NCBI GenBank assembly: GCA_020091685.1
Contig: CM034603.1
Span: 15,772,596-15,836,595 of the forward strand
Length of the DNA: 64,000 nucleotides
Origin: Lutjanus erythropterus
Lineage: Eukaryota; Chordata; Actinopteri; Lutjaniformes; Lutjanidae
Direction of reading: 5' to 3'
The notes beneath the pieces were generated by a model. It searched no databases, was not told the origin of the DNA, and saw only the letters and a list, made by a program, of their open reading frames with translations. This document shows, one piece after another, positions 1 through 12,500 of the stretch (the stretch's first letter is position 1; every line of letters begins with the position of its first letter). The position numbers and the translations under genes were made by a program.

Positions 1-3000
1 AAGATAATTGCAACAATTCTGTGCCGAAAAGACAGCTGAAAGTGAGAGAGGAGAACAGGTTTAAAGTTTTGATGGCAATGACATGATTGGCTGATGGAGA
101 CTGTGGCTAAACCTGATTAGTTAAAGAGTGAATGCCCATCGATTGCTGATCAAGAATGAATGGGTAAAGAGAGGGTTGTGAATGAATGAGACATAAAGAA
201 GGTCTTGATCTTAGCTGAGCTTCATTGGTATCCTAGTCTTCTAATGTGAGAAGAGTGATTACATCACTAATGAATATGACTATCACTAATGCTCCAGAGT
301 CCCCTTTGGGGACCAACAGCAAATAAATAAATGTGCACATTTGGAAAATTCAAACCCTGAAGAGTACTGCAAAAACACACTTCAAAGGTCACACAACATG
401 GTTTTAGTGTGCTTCTCCATGTGTCTCCCATTCAATACAACTGGCACCAGGCAGAGCATATAATACGTTAGTGGTGTAATTACCCTAACTTCTTAAGTTT
501 TTCCTTGATTTTTGAGCTTTATTCATTTTTTCCACTCATTTTTGGCATCCAAGTTTGTGATTTTCTTGACTTACCGAGTTGTGACCACTTATCCTTAATT
601 GCCTTTGTTAGGTTCAATGAAGTCAGATTACCTGAAGATATCCCGGGTGTGTTGAACTTGCTTTGTAGTACAGGCCTCTGGTTTCTCAAAACTGGGATCA
701 GCTGTCTACACACACAAAAACAGGCAAAGACACCAAAAGCCTGATAATAACCACGATTCTTGTGTGCATGCAGCTCTTCTTATTTTTTAGGTTTTGAAAA
801 AAACAGTGCAATTCTGCAGCAAGCAGGCACTGAGGTGTGTGTTGTATCATGACAAAAATTGGTAGATAAATTCATTGTTGGTTTTTGTATTTTCATGGGA
901 TTTGTTGATAAAGCTAACAAGACAAACTGTGCTCTCTGTGTCAATGCTGCTGGCAGTTTCATTAGTAAGAACAATCTGTAATGTTAAAAAGAAACTCATC
1001 TAAGTCTTCAGTTTTCAATTATACACTGCAGGCTGTCATTTCTCTGTAGACCTTCTCCAAGGCACTCTGCTGTCATCTGTATCTTGAGGCATTCACTTGC
1101 TAAAGTGTCTCATTTAGCCCTCTGCTCCTCTCCCATTACATACACCTACATCCTGACATTTACACCGGAGCCCTATTTTGTTGTTACCTCGCTCACAGAG
1201 GCAATAAAGCTATTTTCAGCTCAGCGGGCTCCGCCTTCCCATTTGCTCTGCCTTTCCATCTGCAATTTTCTGAGATTTTTTCCCCCTCATCCTCTTATTT
1301 TTTCCTGGCTTCATTCTGGTTTGTTTCTTGCCCTATTGTCAGCTTTTCTCCCCGGTTGGCTTTCAGTTTTTCAGCATGATACATGTCTACAGACTGAATA
1401 TTGATCATAATAATAATAATATACCTATTAAGTTGATACATCCTTATGTTTTATTCAATTAACAGCTTCACAGAAACATCTCCTTTGTTGCTGCATTTTG
1501 GTGGCAGTTGAGACATTTGTCAAGCTGCTCTGTAAATTTGAGCACAGATTTAGTCTGCCATACTAATCCTTCTGTTGTGACTGGGATACAAAGTACATTT
1601 CCTTTTTCTGCTGATGTTTGTATGGACATTTGCAGCATCCAGGTTGGAAGATTTGGTATGTTTTTTTGTTCTTTTTTTGTATAGTTTAGCACACTTAGTT
1701 TTCCTCTCGTAGTTTCAATTTCTTTACAGTGCAGAGAATAGTATGCAACTGTATTTAACTGAGCATCCTGGGTTCAACTCACTGCATAAACAATAAATGC
1801 AATGATGCTACATATTCCAGTGGATATGTGGCTCTTCAGAAGGTTAATGTTTTGGCACTGAGCTGATTAGATGGCTTCCAGTGAATTAATTTAATTCCAA
1901 CAAGTAAACACCATCATATTTTTACAGGCTTAAAATAAATTTCATGAAAGTTAGTTCTGAATTAAGATACTGACAGTTTCTTGTGTAGATGTCTATTTCT
2001 TCAGTTTATTATGACACAAAACTTCTATGACATACCTTCCCATCTAGCAGCACCACCATTATGCCAGTGGCACATTGTAGTGTGTCACTACATCATCATG
2101 GTCATGTCTACATGGGAACCCATGATTTTTGAATCTCAAGTTTTTTTTTTTGTTTTTTTTTCCTACATGGGTACAGTTAGAATTATCACAGTTGCAAGAT
2201 CTTTGGCTGGTTTTGCGTTCCCCTCCAGACACTCTGCTGTTGCCAGGCTTGTGAATTTTGCATTCTGTTTTTCCTAAACTGAACTTTCACACTGCTGTCG
2301 GAGCAGCTGAGAACTGCACAGGTTCTTCCCTAGAGATAGTTATCAAAAGTAAGGTTACATAAAAAGTACATGTAAAAGTTGAAAACTATGTACTTATGGA
2401 CAGCTCACATTCAAGGAGACGCACGATCTAGGGAGATGCTACCGCAGCAGTGGCAGTATGTTTAATTCCGGTGCTTTCCTGGATTTGTCTGTATAGATGA
2501 CACTTTGAGCATATAGAAGGCCAAAATGTAGCCTGCAACAGACAAGGTAAGCCTTGTTTTTAGCCTAGCAGTTGATCTGCATTATAACAGAGCAGTCATT
2601 AAAATGCTTAAGTTTCTCAAAATAGACAGACTGAGCAGACAGTCATAAATGTGCACAAAATAAATTGGACTGGCCTTGGCCAGTATCCTCTAAAATATTG
2701 TAAGTAAAGTTTTGAAAACAAACTTTACAACAACAGAATGGAAACATCTTTTCTTCCTAGTGAATCCTGAAAACCCTGAAACTCTGTTGCAACAATTGGT
2801 AATAAATTAACGTCAGCATTTGAACAGAAAAAAAAGTTTAGCCAAGTTGCATTCTGCTCGCATTCAGAAAGTTGGACAGAAAGTTGCTATAAAAGGTGTG
2901 GCAAGGTCATGTTAGTGGGGGGAAAATAATTACAGTTTTGACACAAACTGACACTTTTAGAACCTGCTATTCGTTCCAATTTGGTAACCCCTGGAGAAAT

Positions 3001-6000
3001 ATTTACTGCTAAAGTAAGGCCGATTTGGTGCCGAGGGAATCATTAGTGCCATCTGGGGCATGCAGTCTGAGAGGCCTCAGAGATATCACACAACATATCT
3101 CACAATTTATTTACCCAGTTTGTTGGCAAAAGAAATGTCTCCAAGTAATGAATTAAACATAGCAGCAGGTAAAAATATATTAGTGCTTACGGGGGAACAT
3201 GAATAATGTATTGGCAAATGGATCCATTTAAACTGAAATAGGTTTTCTCTGCTCGTTTGTGTGTTCACACAGAGCAGCACAGCTGAGGTGGAGCTGACGG
3301 CTACACTTTAATTTCCCCACCGGGCAGATTTGGCCCTGTTGAAATGAGGGTTTTAGAAAGCATTCAAATCTCTGCAGGATACATATAGCATGTGTAAAGA
3401 AAATGTTAAGCTGAGAGAATGTCATACTGGTGACAATGCCTGTCATATGGTGACACTAAAAGTCACTGTCAGTCGTTTTAATGACGTAAATCTTTCAACA
3501 AAAACATCACTTTGTGTAATGCACAAAGACACCCAACACAATGAGTATCAGCAGCAGCAGGCGACAGTTGGGGGTTGTGAACGTGATGGATGCAATTTAA
3601 TTTCAGCATCAGGTAGATTTGGTCGTCTCAACATGAGGGCTTTGGAGAGCATATCCAATCTTGTAGGTAATGTATAACAGACATCCCTACCACAAGGAAA
3701 CAATGATTTAGCAAAACAAGCTGAAACTTGTTTACCATATACATAATGTTGCAAGCTATTTTATTGCAATTCCCATGAACTTGGCCATGCCATGCGCCAA
3801 CTTTATTTCTGTAACATTTGATGGTTGTCTATCTAGTGATGAACACCACTATTTATAGTTTATAAATAGGCCTCCTCGGGTCTGGTAGTGGACAGTCACC
3901 ATCCTCTCTGTGCTCCTCTTCTGTTTGCTTTTAATTGAATTCATTTAAGTGGCAGTCCGCCTCTATGCAGTAATGGATGGGTTACCTGCAGTGAATTGCA
4001 GAAAAGCATGTAGGAGTGTATCTGCCTCCTGGTTTAAACTCTGGGTTGTCAGGATTTTGATTCAGCAGTAAACTCCATGAATGCAGTCTCTCCTTATCAG
4101 AAGGTCTGCCAATCTTCTATCATTTGGACGCCACCTCAACAATCAGTGGTTGAACAACATCATGTGACTAAACATGTCCCTGGCCAGATTTGACAAGGGC
4201 CCAGAAAAAACTACAGAGTCCGACGTTGTTTTTGCATATGTACTCATTATTTTAATGACCTCCAGTTTGGGGTAATCAGGAGTTCTTTCGCTGATGTGTA
4301 TCACAATCTTATTGTATTTCTGCTTCTCCTTAGTCAGCAGTTTAAAATGGGATTGGGATTCAGTGATGCCCACTAAGGCCCAGTGCTTTGATTATGGTTG
4401 CTGGTGTTGCCAACTTCACAATTCTCACTATAGAGCACCAAATAACCAGAGTTGGTTTCTCAGCGGATGCGTTGCTGAGTGGAGAAAACCTCTTAGAAAT
4501 GTGAGTGGGTTGGTGGTGAACCATGGGCTGATGCTTTGGACTATCATGCTCACCCAGAGAGGCTGGGAGTGGGACAGTTATCAGGAGCTACACTACATCA
4601 GCCTGCACTAGTTACTACTACAGCTGACTTGGACATCTTTATCTTTCTTCCTCTGAGGGGTGACTTATGGCCTAGAACATTTTCCACAAAATTCTCCACA
4701 TCTAGCCAGTATAACCTTAGATGCTGGAGACCGCTCTGCTCTGCTGACATTTCTTAAAGCAAACAAAGAGCAAGTGACACTTCACTTTATAGACCAACTC
4801 ACCTGCCACAGGTGTGGTTCTCAATTAGCAATCAGCAGGTGAGGCACTTCCTGTTTCTTCCATATATGGTCTCTGACATATAAAAGAAATGAACAAACAG
4901 ACATCAGGTATTTGAGATCTGAGAAAACTGAAAAATCTGAACAGATAAATACAATAATTTAGGGGTGAAGAAATTTAATATTCATTTTTTAACACTATCC
5001 TCTGATTGATGTGATCAATGTAAAATAAAGGCAAAAATAAACTGCAATAATGTGATTTACATAGCATGAAAAGGGAAAACACCATACATCAATCCAAACA
5101 TAAGCAGATGTAAAAGTTTGTAAAAGATCATACAAAAGCAACTCAAATCTTATTTTATGTGGCATCAATTAATTAAATTTGTCTTTGAAACGCTGCTCAA
5201 AATAATTACCATACTCACTTACTGTCATCTTTGGTAATTCTGAGCAACCTGGAAAGCACACAGAATGAACAGACTCATCCAAACAGTATGATGTTTAAAT
5301 CAGCATAATGTGATTTATAATTTATGGCTTTTTAAACAGGAAGTGTGTTGGATACATAAATCAAATATTATTGATTCATGGATTCTACATCTTAGATTTT
5401 CAAGTCTACATTTACTTTGTTTTATGGGATTTGTATTGTATATTTCCACTTTTGTTGGATTTTGTTTTACTGTTTGACAAAGACGTGGATCACAAGATGG
5501 TGCTGATTACTTGCAAAATGAAGACAGGTGGAGCTACAGGTGCAACAGATGACAGCCAGATTACTGAAGGATGCAATCATCCAATAGGATGCTTTGTAGG
5601 CGTATGGTAAAACAGTATATAAAGTGGTTTCTGACCATCACTTCAGTTTGAAATTTCAACAGAAATGTTTGGTTTTGATTCAATTTAATGCAGTTTGACT
5701 GAAAATACTACAGAAAGATTTGCTCCCAAGGGTTATCTCTCTGGACACACACTGACACATTAACAGCACCATCTGCAGCAGGCCTATCTGATCAACTTTT
5801 TTCATGTATGCAACAGTAGTCCAACTATGTTCTGGTTGCATAACAGTGTGACACCCTTTCCCTTCTTTCTGGCCAGATATTTTCTGAACAGTATCCTGAT
5901 GACGTTTCCTTACAGAATACCCTAGTGGCCTCATGCCATTTTTTAGAAAAATGGAGCTTTCGGTGTTAAATGTTAAATGCAGCTCTGCCAACAACCTGGT

Positions 6001-6765
6001 TCATATTGAAAAAAATCCCCCTACTGATACTAAAGATTAGTGTAATCCCTTATTGTTTTTAATGAGTTGATATTTTTGCCCTTGGCTGATAGCATTGTGC
6101 CTCTTTTTTTACTGACAGTACTGTCTACCAGTTGTGCAGGAACATGTTTGCAGTGGCTAAATCATTAAACTCAGTAATATATACATGGTAGAATTCCTCA
6201 TCTGGTGTCACCAAATTTGAGAAACACTTATAGCCATCCACCACACCTTCAGGTGCAAACGCCTGCAGTGTTTCCAGACATGCCACACCAACAGACTATC
6301 TGGTCATACCTACACAATGAACACCATTATCTGTTTTTTGTTGTTTTTTTTTTTTTGGTGCCTCATGTTTGTCAGTATTGCTATATTACATATGAAGCTA
6401 TATTGCACCACAGCTGTAAGCTGCGATGCAACGTCTTCTTTACAGAGTGTCAAAATCACCCAGATGAAAGCCTTATATGCAATGACTGAACACACTTGTA
6501 AACCTAGACACTGTTTTGAGCAACACAAGGTGAAAAAAGGCAAAACAATCTAATACCCTTGTGACACACTGGCATACTATGAGGTATGCGGAAAAATCAA
6601 TAAAAGTGTTTTATCCAGCCAACTGAAAAAAGAGCCTCAAAGTACATATTGTTCCTGAGACACGGTACCATGAGGCAAATTTTGTGTCCAATGGACATTG
6701 ATGGAGACAAGTTTGTTTCAATACCATAAAATGGCTCTGTGCTTTTGTAAAACAATGCAGGCACC
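1..6765. other. Left end of window, no recognised gene
   Basis: AT-rich DNA. Short open frames of 60-106 codons on both strands show no domain. The region 4,140-4,850 is slightly more complex and has several overlapping frames, but I cannot assign it. A TATATAAAG box at 5,618-5,626 stands alone without a downstream gene that I can identify. Parts of 5,500-6,700 could belong to the same element as the polymerase relic, but nothing proves it. Confidence 0.5.
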
Positions 6766-6769
6766 AAAA

Positions 6770-8035
6770 ATTCAGCAGGTATACTTTCATTCCACATAAC
6801 GCTTCCGGTTTTGACAACTACATACTGTTGGAGCACTTTGTCAAACATGGAATCACTCAGATGGTGACGACGAGGTTGCAGGGTGAATCTGATGTATGAC
6901 AAGGCATTCTGACAGGGTTAGATTCATTCAGCTTTCTACCCATGCGCCTGTCAAACACCAGCAGCCTTGGGGTTTGAGGACATGGAGAAAGGTGCTCAAC
7001 ACCAGGGATAACGGGTGCTTCACTGGTCCCTACCCAGATCCTTCTTAGTACAGGTAAGACCGTATGAGTGACAGTGAGGAAATTAAGTCTGACATGATAT
7101 GACACAGTCCGTTAAGGAACATTTGAATTTTCAAGCAGATTCGCCAAAACTACATTAATGATGTGGAAGTGTTGCACAGAGCCTGCATGATTTATTAAAC
7201 AGTGCACATAGCTTGATCCGTTTGCATTCACCACTCTGGCCTCCAGCTGTTTGAGGGTATTCAACAGTTTCTGCCTAAAGACACACTAGCTCTCAAGTAT
7301 GAAGGTGCATACACAGAGCAAAAGACGTATTCAGATGTGTCTATGCAGTATTCTATGCATGTTCATGCATATGTCGCACATGCAGAAAACATCTAAATGA
7401 AACATACCCTCAAGCGTGGTGAACAAGAATTCAGACTTCATGGACAATTGCAATGCAACTACAAACATCTGCTCTGAATTTGCAGGGTGGTTTTTTGTTT
7501 TGTTTGGGGTTTGTTTTGTTTGTCTTTTGTTTTTGTTTTTCCCCATCGATGTGTCAAATGCCACGTCCCGGCTAATTTTAAATCCTGTCACCAAGGTCCC
7601 CTACAGCAAACTATAGTCTGTTCTGTGAGAAAATGGCACCTTAAGAAACACACTGTCTTCAGGTGGTAATGATGTGGGAGTGTGAATGATTGTCATTAGC
7701 CAAGTCAAACCTTGCAGTCCAAACTTTTCTGGCTGGTTACAAGTCCAGAATGCTTCGACCCTACAAAGGCACTCTTTAGTGGTTGTACAAATGCCATGAA
7801 TTTATACCACAAGGTTGAGAATGGCGATGGAAAAAAGGTGACTTCACAAGTCTGTGTCCAACCGTTCAGGCAAAAAGACTGTACCCAGTTGGCCACCCCC
7901 GATTATCAATAGGAATTGATTCAATTGATTATTTTGGGTTTGTAAAGTGCATTGTGCTCCCACCAAAAGGTTTGTAAAACCCTGTTATGCCCTACAGATG
8001 TCACAACAAGCTATTTTATATTATGTGTATATTAA
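6770..8035 (+). pseudogene. Maverick/Polinton- or adintovirus-type DNA polymerase B, decayed
   Basis: Collinear plus-strand remnants of a protein-primed family-B DNA polymerase, broken by stops and frame changes. In order: FIPHNASGFDNYILLEHF (Exo II, N-x3-F-D; about 6,795-6,850); FLPMRLSN (6,930) and NTRDNGCFTGPYPDPS (about 6,995-7,045); YINDVEVLHRACMIY (Exo III; about 7,150-7,195); MKHTLKRGEQEFR (about 7,397-7,435); SEFAGWFF and HRCVKCH (about 7,473-7,567); MMWECE (about 7,667-7,685); CTNAMNLYHKVENGD (about 7,785-7,829); DFTSLCPTVQAKRLYPVGHP (motif A, normally DxxSLYP; about 7,841-7,900); PVMPYRCHNKLFYIMC (about 7,982-8,030). Motifs B and C were not found. No integrase, ATPase or capsid gene was recognised nearby. 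It is an old, non-functional copy. Confidence 0.75.
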
Positions 8036-8039
8036 TGAA

Positions 8040-9215
8040 GTATTTTCCAAATGAGTGTTACAGCAACTAGACCCTCTGCAGGAGTCAGTTGGTGTATCCC
8101 CATCAGTTTAAGAGGCCCAAAGAAAAACGTGCAAGGCAGCTTGTGTGCTTGTGAAGCTGCAGACACCAGTGCCTGAGGAGGATGCCACATCCACAGTGTA
8201 TGCGATTGTCTCAAGAGCCAGGTGACTGTAAACAAGATTTTTCTAAAAATTTGAACTTGTATTAGAGCCCCAGTACCCCGTCGACACATTTGCAGTTAAA
8301 TGATTCAGTGGTTTTAGCTGATAAACCAGAACATACATCACCCTTGTGTCTTAAGCAGGGTAATGCTTTACAACCCTCTATATCAGTGCAGTCTAATTTT
8401 CAAGGGCCTGCAGATCTGCCTGAATTGTGGGGGTTTATTGAACATTTAGAGGACCCATAAATTCAATTCATCATCTGCTTAATCACTTGGAGACCCTGAG
8501 ATACTTTTTTCTCGAATAATGTGGTTGATTAGACTGTAATTTTGTAAATAATTTGCAAACTTGCATGACCAAAATGTGAGTTGCACAAGTAACAATTTTA
8601 TTAAACCTAGTCCTGGCCCCAACTAAATCTGCCGCTCTGTTTAGATGTGCTCAGTCAACAAACCCAACAAAACATAGCTGATTTGACTAGAACCCAACAT
8701 ACCATAATTGAGCTTCTCAACAGTCTTATAAGTGCTTTGTCAGAGGCAAAATAGTGTTAACTTATTTCACTAGTTGGTATCATGTCTCAGCCTGCTGGTA
8801 ATATTAATGATATCCTTGACCTTTAGTGTGCTAAGAGTGAACAATATGCCAGAAACCACGATTCACAGCCTGCATCCAATCAAAAATATTATTTTCCTGC
8901 AAGATGTTGGTCCCAAAAAAAACCATTACACTCTATTCACTGAAAAGAAAAATAACTCTTGTTCTGCTCCTGTTAATGAAATTATCAGTTAAGTCAACAA
9001 TACCTTGCATACCACAGACAATAGGGGTGAGTGTTCACAGCCCACAGTCGGGACGTGTGTGATATAGCTGGTAACTCTGGATCAAACAGTAGGGGTTCTA
9101 TGAATATTGAACAGAGGGGTCAGTTTGGTGGTGCGGGTAATACTACACTCCTGGTCATACACGATAGTCCTGGGTAGATCAATGATCTGGGCAGTGGGGT
9201 GCTGGCAAATCTGGG
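8040..9215 (+). pseudogene. Decayed coding stretches between the two polymerase fragments
   Basis: Plus-strand sequence with several open segments broken by stops: about 8,295-8,459 (including NALQPSISVQSNFQGPADLP then ELWGFIEHLEDP) and about 8,630-8,753 (including QQTQQNIADLTRTQHTIIEL). The codon-like composition and position suggest former coding sequence of the same mobile element. I cannot assign a protein. The segment may join the end of one element copy to the beginning of another. Confidence 0.35.
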
Positions 9216-9596
9216 GTGAAATCTAATTCATCCTCCACAGATAATGCTGAGAAAGAGCATGTACATGTCAGAGACGTACCTGCTTTTAATGCCTCTGAAC
9301 TACGCCAGCGTCTCGATTTTAGAGACATTAGTGTAGATAATCCAGAGCAGGTCCCCGCTAGAATCAGAAAAAAGTTGTCTGACGTAATTGAACAAGAGCT
9401 GGATGGCGCACCAGCTAGAAATGTTTTGAACGTAATTCTAAGGCTTGAGATATACTTGCTTTTAACTACGTGTTCTCACTTGTCTCAGATTAGGCAATGT
9501 ACCGTGAGATTTTATGAAAAAAATGACTGTCTGTACAACCCAAACAGTGGAAACATGCTTACACATATTGCTAAAGCTACCAGGTCTGAAATTTGA
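9216..9596 (+). CDS. 126-codon open frame upstream of second polymerase fragment, function unknown
   Basis: An open frame with a charged, mostly hydrophilic product (for example NASELRQRLDFRDISVDN and RIRKKLSDVIEQELDG), with a shorter hydrophobic part near the middle. I do not recognise the family. It stops at 9,594-9,596, just before polymerase B exonuclease sequence, so it is most simply the former N-terminal part of that polymerase or of a neighbouring gene in the same element. Similar open plus-strand stretches (8,295-8,459 and 8,630-8,753) precede it. It is unlikely to be a host gene. Confidence 0.3.
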   Translation: MKSNSSSTDNAEKEHVHVRDVPAFNASELRQRLDFRDISVDNPEQVPARIRKKLSDVIEQELDGAPARNVLNVILRLEIYLLLTTCSHLSQIRQCTVRFYEKNDCLYNPNSGNMLTHIAKATRSEI

Positions 9597-9599
9597 CAA

Positions 9600-9880
9600 T
9601 CCCAAGTAATTGCAAACGAATATAGGATTTGATCATCTGACAGCAATGGATACATTCATTCAGCTTTCTACCAATGTGCCTGTCTAAAATACCAGCAACC
9701 TTAGGCTTTAAAGATATGGAGAACGGTTACTTCCCACACAAGTTTAACACCAGGGACAATGAATACTACATTGCAGCCACCCCCAAATGATCAAAAAGGA
9801 TTTTGATTTCTTTGATAAATACTTAAGGTTTGAAGTCTACTGTGCTCCTGCCTGAGAGGTCTATACTGAGATTTAAAATG
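9600..9880 (+). pseudogene. Second copy of protein-primed DNA polymerase B exonuclease region
   Basis: Plus-strand sequence around 9,650-9,790 reads MCLSKIPATLGFKDM and then NGYFPHKFNTRDNEYY. This matches the segment after the exonuclease motifs in Maverick/Polinton and adintovirus polymerases, which have a ...LSKxPxxxGxxxxxxGYFPHxFNTxxN pattern. It is a diverged duplicate of the block at 6,905-7,035. It retains the FPHKF part that the first copy has lost. The rest of the polymerase (palm, motifs A-C) does not follow; after 9,880 the frame is lost. Confidence 0.65.
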
Positions 9881-9899
9881 TAAGTCTACAATTTCATTC

Positions 9900-12290
9900 A
9901 TGTTTCACTGCAATTTATGTACCTTCTTCTGGGCATTCAAGGGCACTGATGCAGCTCGAACAGACTGATTTAACTTGGTTTTACCTCTTTCCACCACTTA
10001 ATTTTAAATCATCAAATCGATTTTCAGCCCGTGTTTGTGCCGCTCTTTGCTCTCAACTACACAACCACCTGTTCTGTGTTTTGTTTGAAACATGGGGAAT
10101 CTCTGGGGATTCACCCAGGAAGGAAAACAACAACCTGGTTTTGCTGTGGGCTTTTTATGTTAAGTCACGGTTCGACTGAGCACACGCCCACACAATAAAG
10201 CAGCTTGTTACAACCTCAACAAATCAACCCTCACCGTGTCTCCTTGTTCGACAGGCCTGCTGTGGTTTGACTGTTTTCAGCTCCAGTCTCGGGAGTTTTG
10301 ATAAGAGTTGGCACAGTTCAAAGCTCCTCAGGGCTTTTGTGGCTCCAGAAGTTTGAACACAAAATGACTGCAAAATCAGAAATATTGGGTTTCTAGGCAG
10401 TTCTGTGTGGGGGAATCATGGGGGATTTTAACTTTATCTCAAAGGAAAACTCTGCTGGGTGAAGAAATTTTTACAATTCCTAAACTATCCAGTAGAAAAA
10501 TGTCACAATGTAGCTTTATTTTAAAGACACTTTTCCAGAGAATTTGAGGTCTTCTTTTGGTTGGCCTTCATTAAGTTGCAATAACATTTGCTTCAAGTTC
10601 CCATGAAATGGCTTGTGAAGTGCTTATTGACAGCATAACTGTCAGACATTGACATTTTACAGTAGCTACTGATGCTTTCTATCAGTCCGCTCCTCTGAAT
10701 GGATATATTCTCCTGCCATGTACCACTGTGAGATAAGCAAAAAAGTGTTTCATTTGATGCTAATTTATTGTGCTTTCCATTTACCTCAAAAATCTGCGCT
10801 GGGCATGACATCACACTTGAGGTGACCATGTTCCAGTGTTGCACACTTGAATAAACACTGAATTTTCATTTTCTTCTTTTATTTTCATTCCAGCTTGCTT
10901 GCTTAAAATACACAGATGAAACAGTACATCACATTTTGACACGTCTGTCCAACTCAGCACGAAGTGCCTTTGTTTACAACTGGCAGAGGTGCTCACTTTA
11001 GTGGATACTCCCTCTTGTGTCAAAGGGGCAACAACACCTATTTTCGTATGCACTGTTTCAAATGCAGGAACTTGGAGTAGTGTCGCTATTTTGTTCAGAA
11101 ACACCAAAGGAAAAGAAAAAAACAAAAGTATTTTGGCAGGCAGGACATTTTAACTTTGGAACATTTTGTTTTATATTGCTATAATGAAATTACAATTGGA
11201 TGAAATGAACAATTACATTAAATAAAATATGGGGGTGGCTTTTCATATTAACCTTTTGTATTTATGAGACACAAGTGCTAATAAAAAGCTTAACTGATGT
11301 GAATGCACAGAGCAGGCACATTGGATTTAGAGTTTGTGTTTGAGGTTCCTCCGACTTTCTGAGTCAGAATTTTCACTTCAGGGAGCATTCCAGTTTAATT
11401 TCCAATTTCCCAGTTCAAATGGAATGCACCATAAGTATTGCCCCCAAGTGCAGGAAGAGTCATCAGTCTTTGATCATTTTCCAGAAGATGAACCTCTGAA
11501 ATATCATTAGAAATGCACAAGAATGTCTACAAATCAACTTTGTCATTGTTGTGCCAGATATGACATAGGTGACATAGCAAAAATACACAGGATAAAAAGC
11601 AAACAAATTTTCATGAAGTCGAAATCTGAGTTTCCTTCAGTTCAGGGGGGAATTTATTTTCTTAGCCTCAAACGACAACAAACATTCACACACAGATTTC
11701 ATCCATGGCTTTAATTCTGCCACTCATAATCCATATAAGTGACAATGCCAGAGCAGATGACCGATTGAATGAACATTATTTCATAACCACATTCAAACCA
11801 CTTTATCTGTCCTGATGAAAAGTAACACTTAGTTGGAATCTCCTCATCACACACATCTAATTAGTGGGAATTAGTTGCACGCATGGCTGAAAGAAAACAC
11901 CTGCAGTTGTAATGAGATCTGATCCATATTAATTTCAACATCATTTGGTTAATTCACATTCGCTGCAGTCAGATGGTGGAGGGTCGAGAGTCATTCTGCA
12001 TATTAGATTTGGAATAGCTGCTCTTTGTAGAGGCCACTTAACTCTAACACATATTCTGTGTAGGTCAAGACTGTCTGCTTTGTGTCTGACTAGCCCACAA
12101 CTCAGTCTGTGGCACTGCAACAGTGATGTAACACCTGGTTTTAGGTGCATTTTCAGTCCCTATTCGATTAAAACAATTATTTTTCATTACACACAGAGCA
12201 CCTATAGACTTAGTAGTAGCCAAAACTACCAGTCCACATACCATGGTCTGTGCTGCCCACCCTCCAGTTCCCCAGCGAAATCCCTTGCTG
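9900..12290. other. Gene-free stretch
   Basis: No recognisable gene or repeat. Short open frames (76-104 codons) show no domain. Confidence 0.5.
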
Positions 12291-12500
12291 GGGTGGCAGT
12301 AGTTCAGTCCAAAAGGACTTGGCTTGAGGACCAGAGAGAGGACTGATGGCTGGAGAGGTGCCAACTCACCTCTTGGGCACTGTTGTGGTGCATTTGAGCA
12401 AAGTAACGAATCCCCAACAGTTCGGGGTGCCTGGTTCTGAGCAGCATCCACTTTACCTCTCCTGCAAAATTGCATGAGTGTATACAAGCCTGTGTGTAAA
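12291..12500 (+). mobile_element. tRNA-derived SINE fragment
   Basis: GGGTGGCAGTAGTTCAGTCC followed by AAAAGGACTTGGCTTGAGGA resembles the tRNA-like head (A-box region) of a common fish SINE. The body then shows GGCTGGAGAGGTGCCAACTC and CTTGGGCACTGTTGTGGTGC with TTGAGCAAAGTAACGAATCC, also typical. The B box is degraded and part of the head is missing. It is not a functional tRNA gene. Confidence 0.65.

Noticed and set aside
5618-5626. TATATAAAG promoter for a nearby gene
   Set aside because: No convincing coding sequence follows; TATA-like words are frequent in AT-rich DNA.
12291-12500. Possible tRNA gene
   Set aside because: The A-box-like head is followed by a degraded B box and a SINE body, so it is a retroposon fragment.
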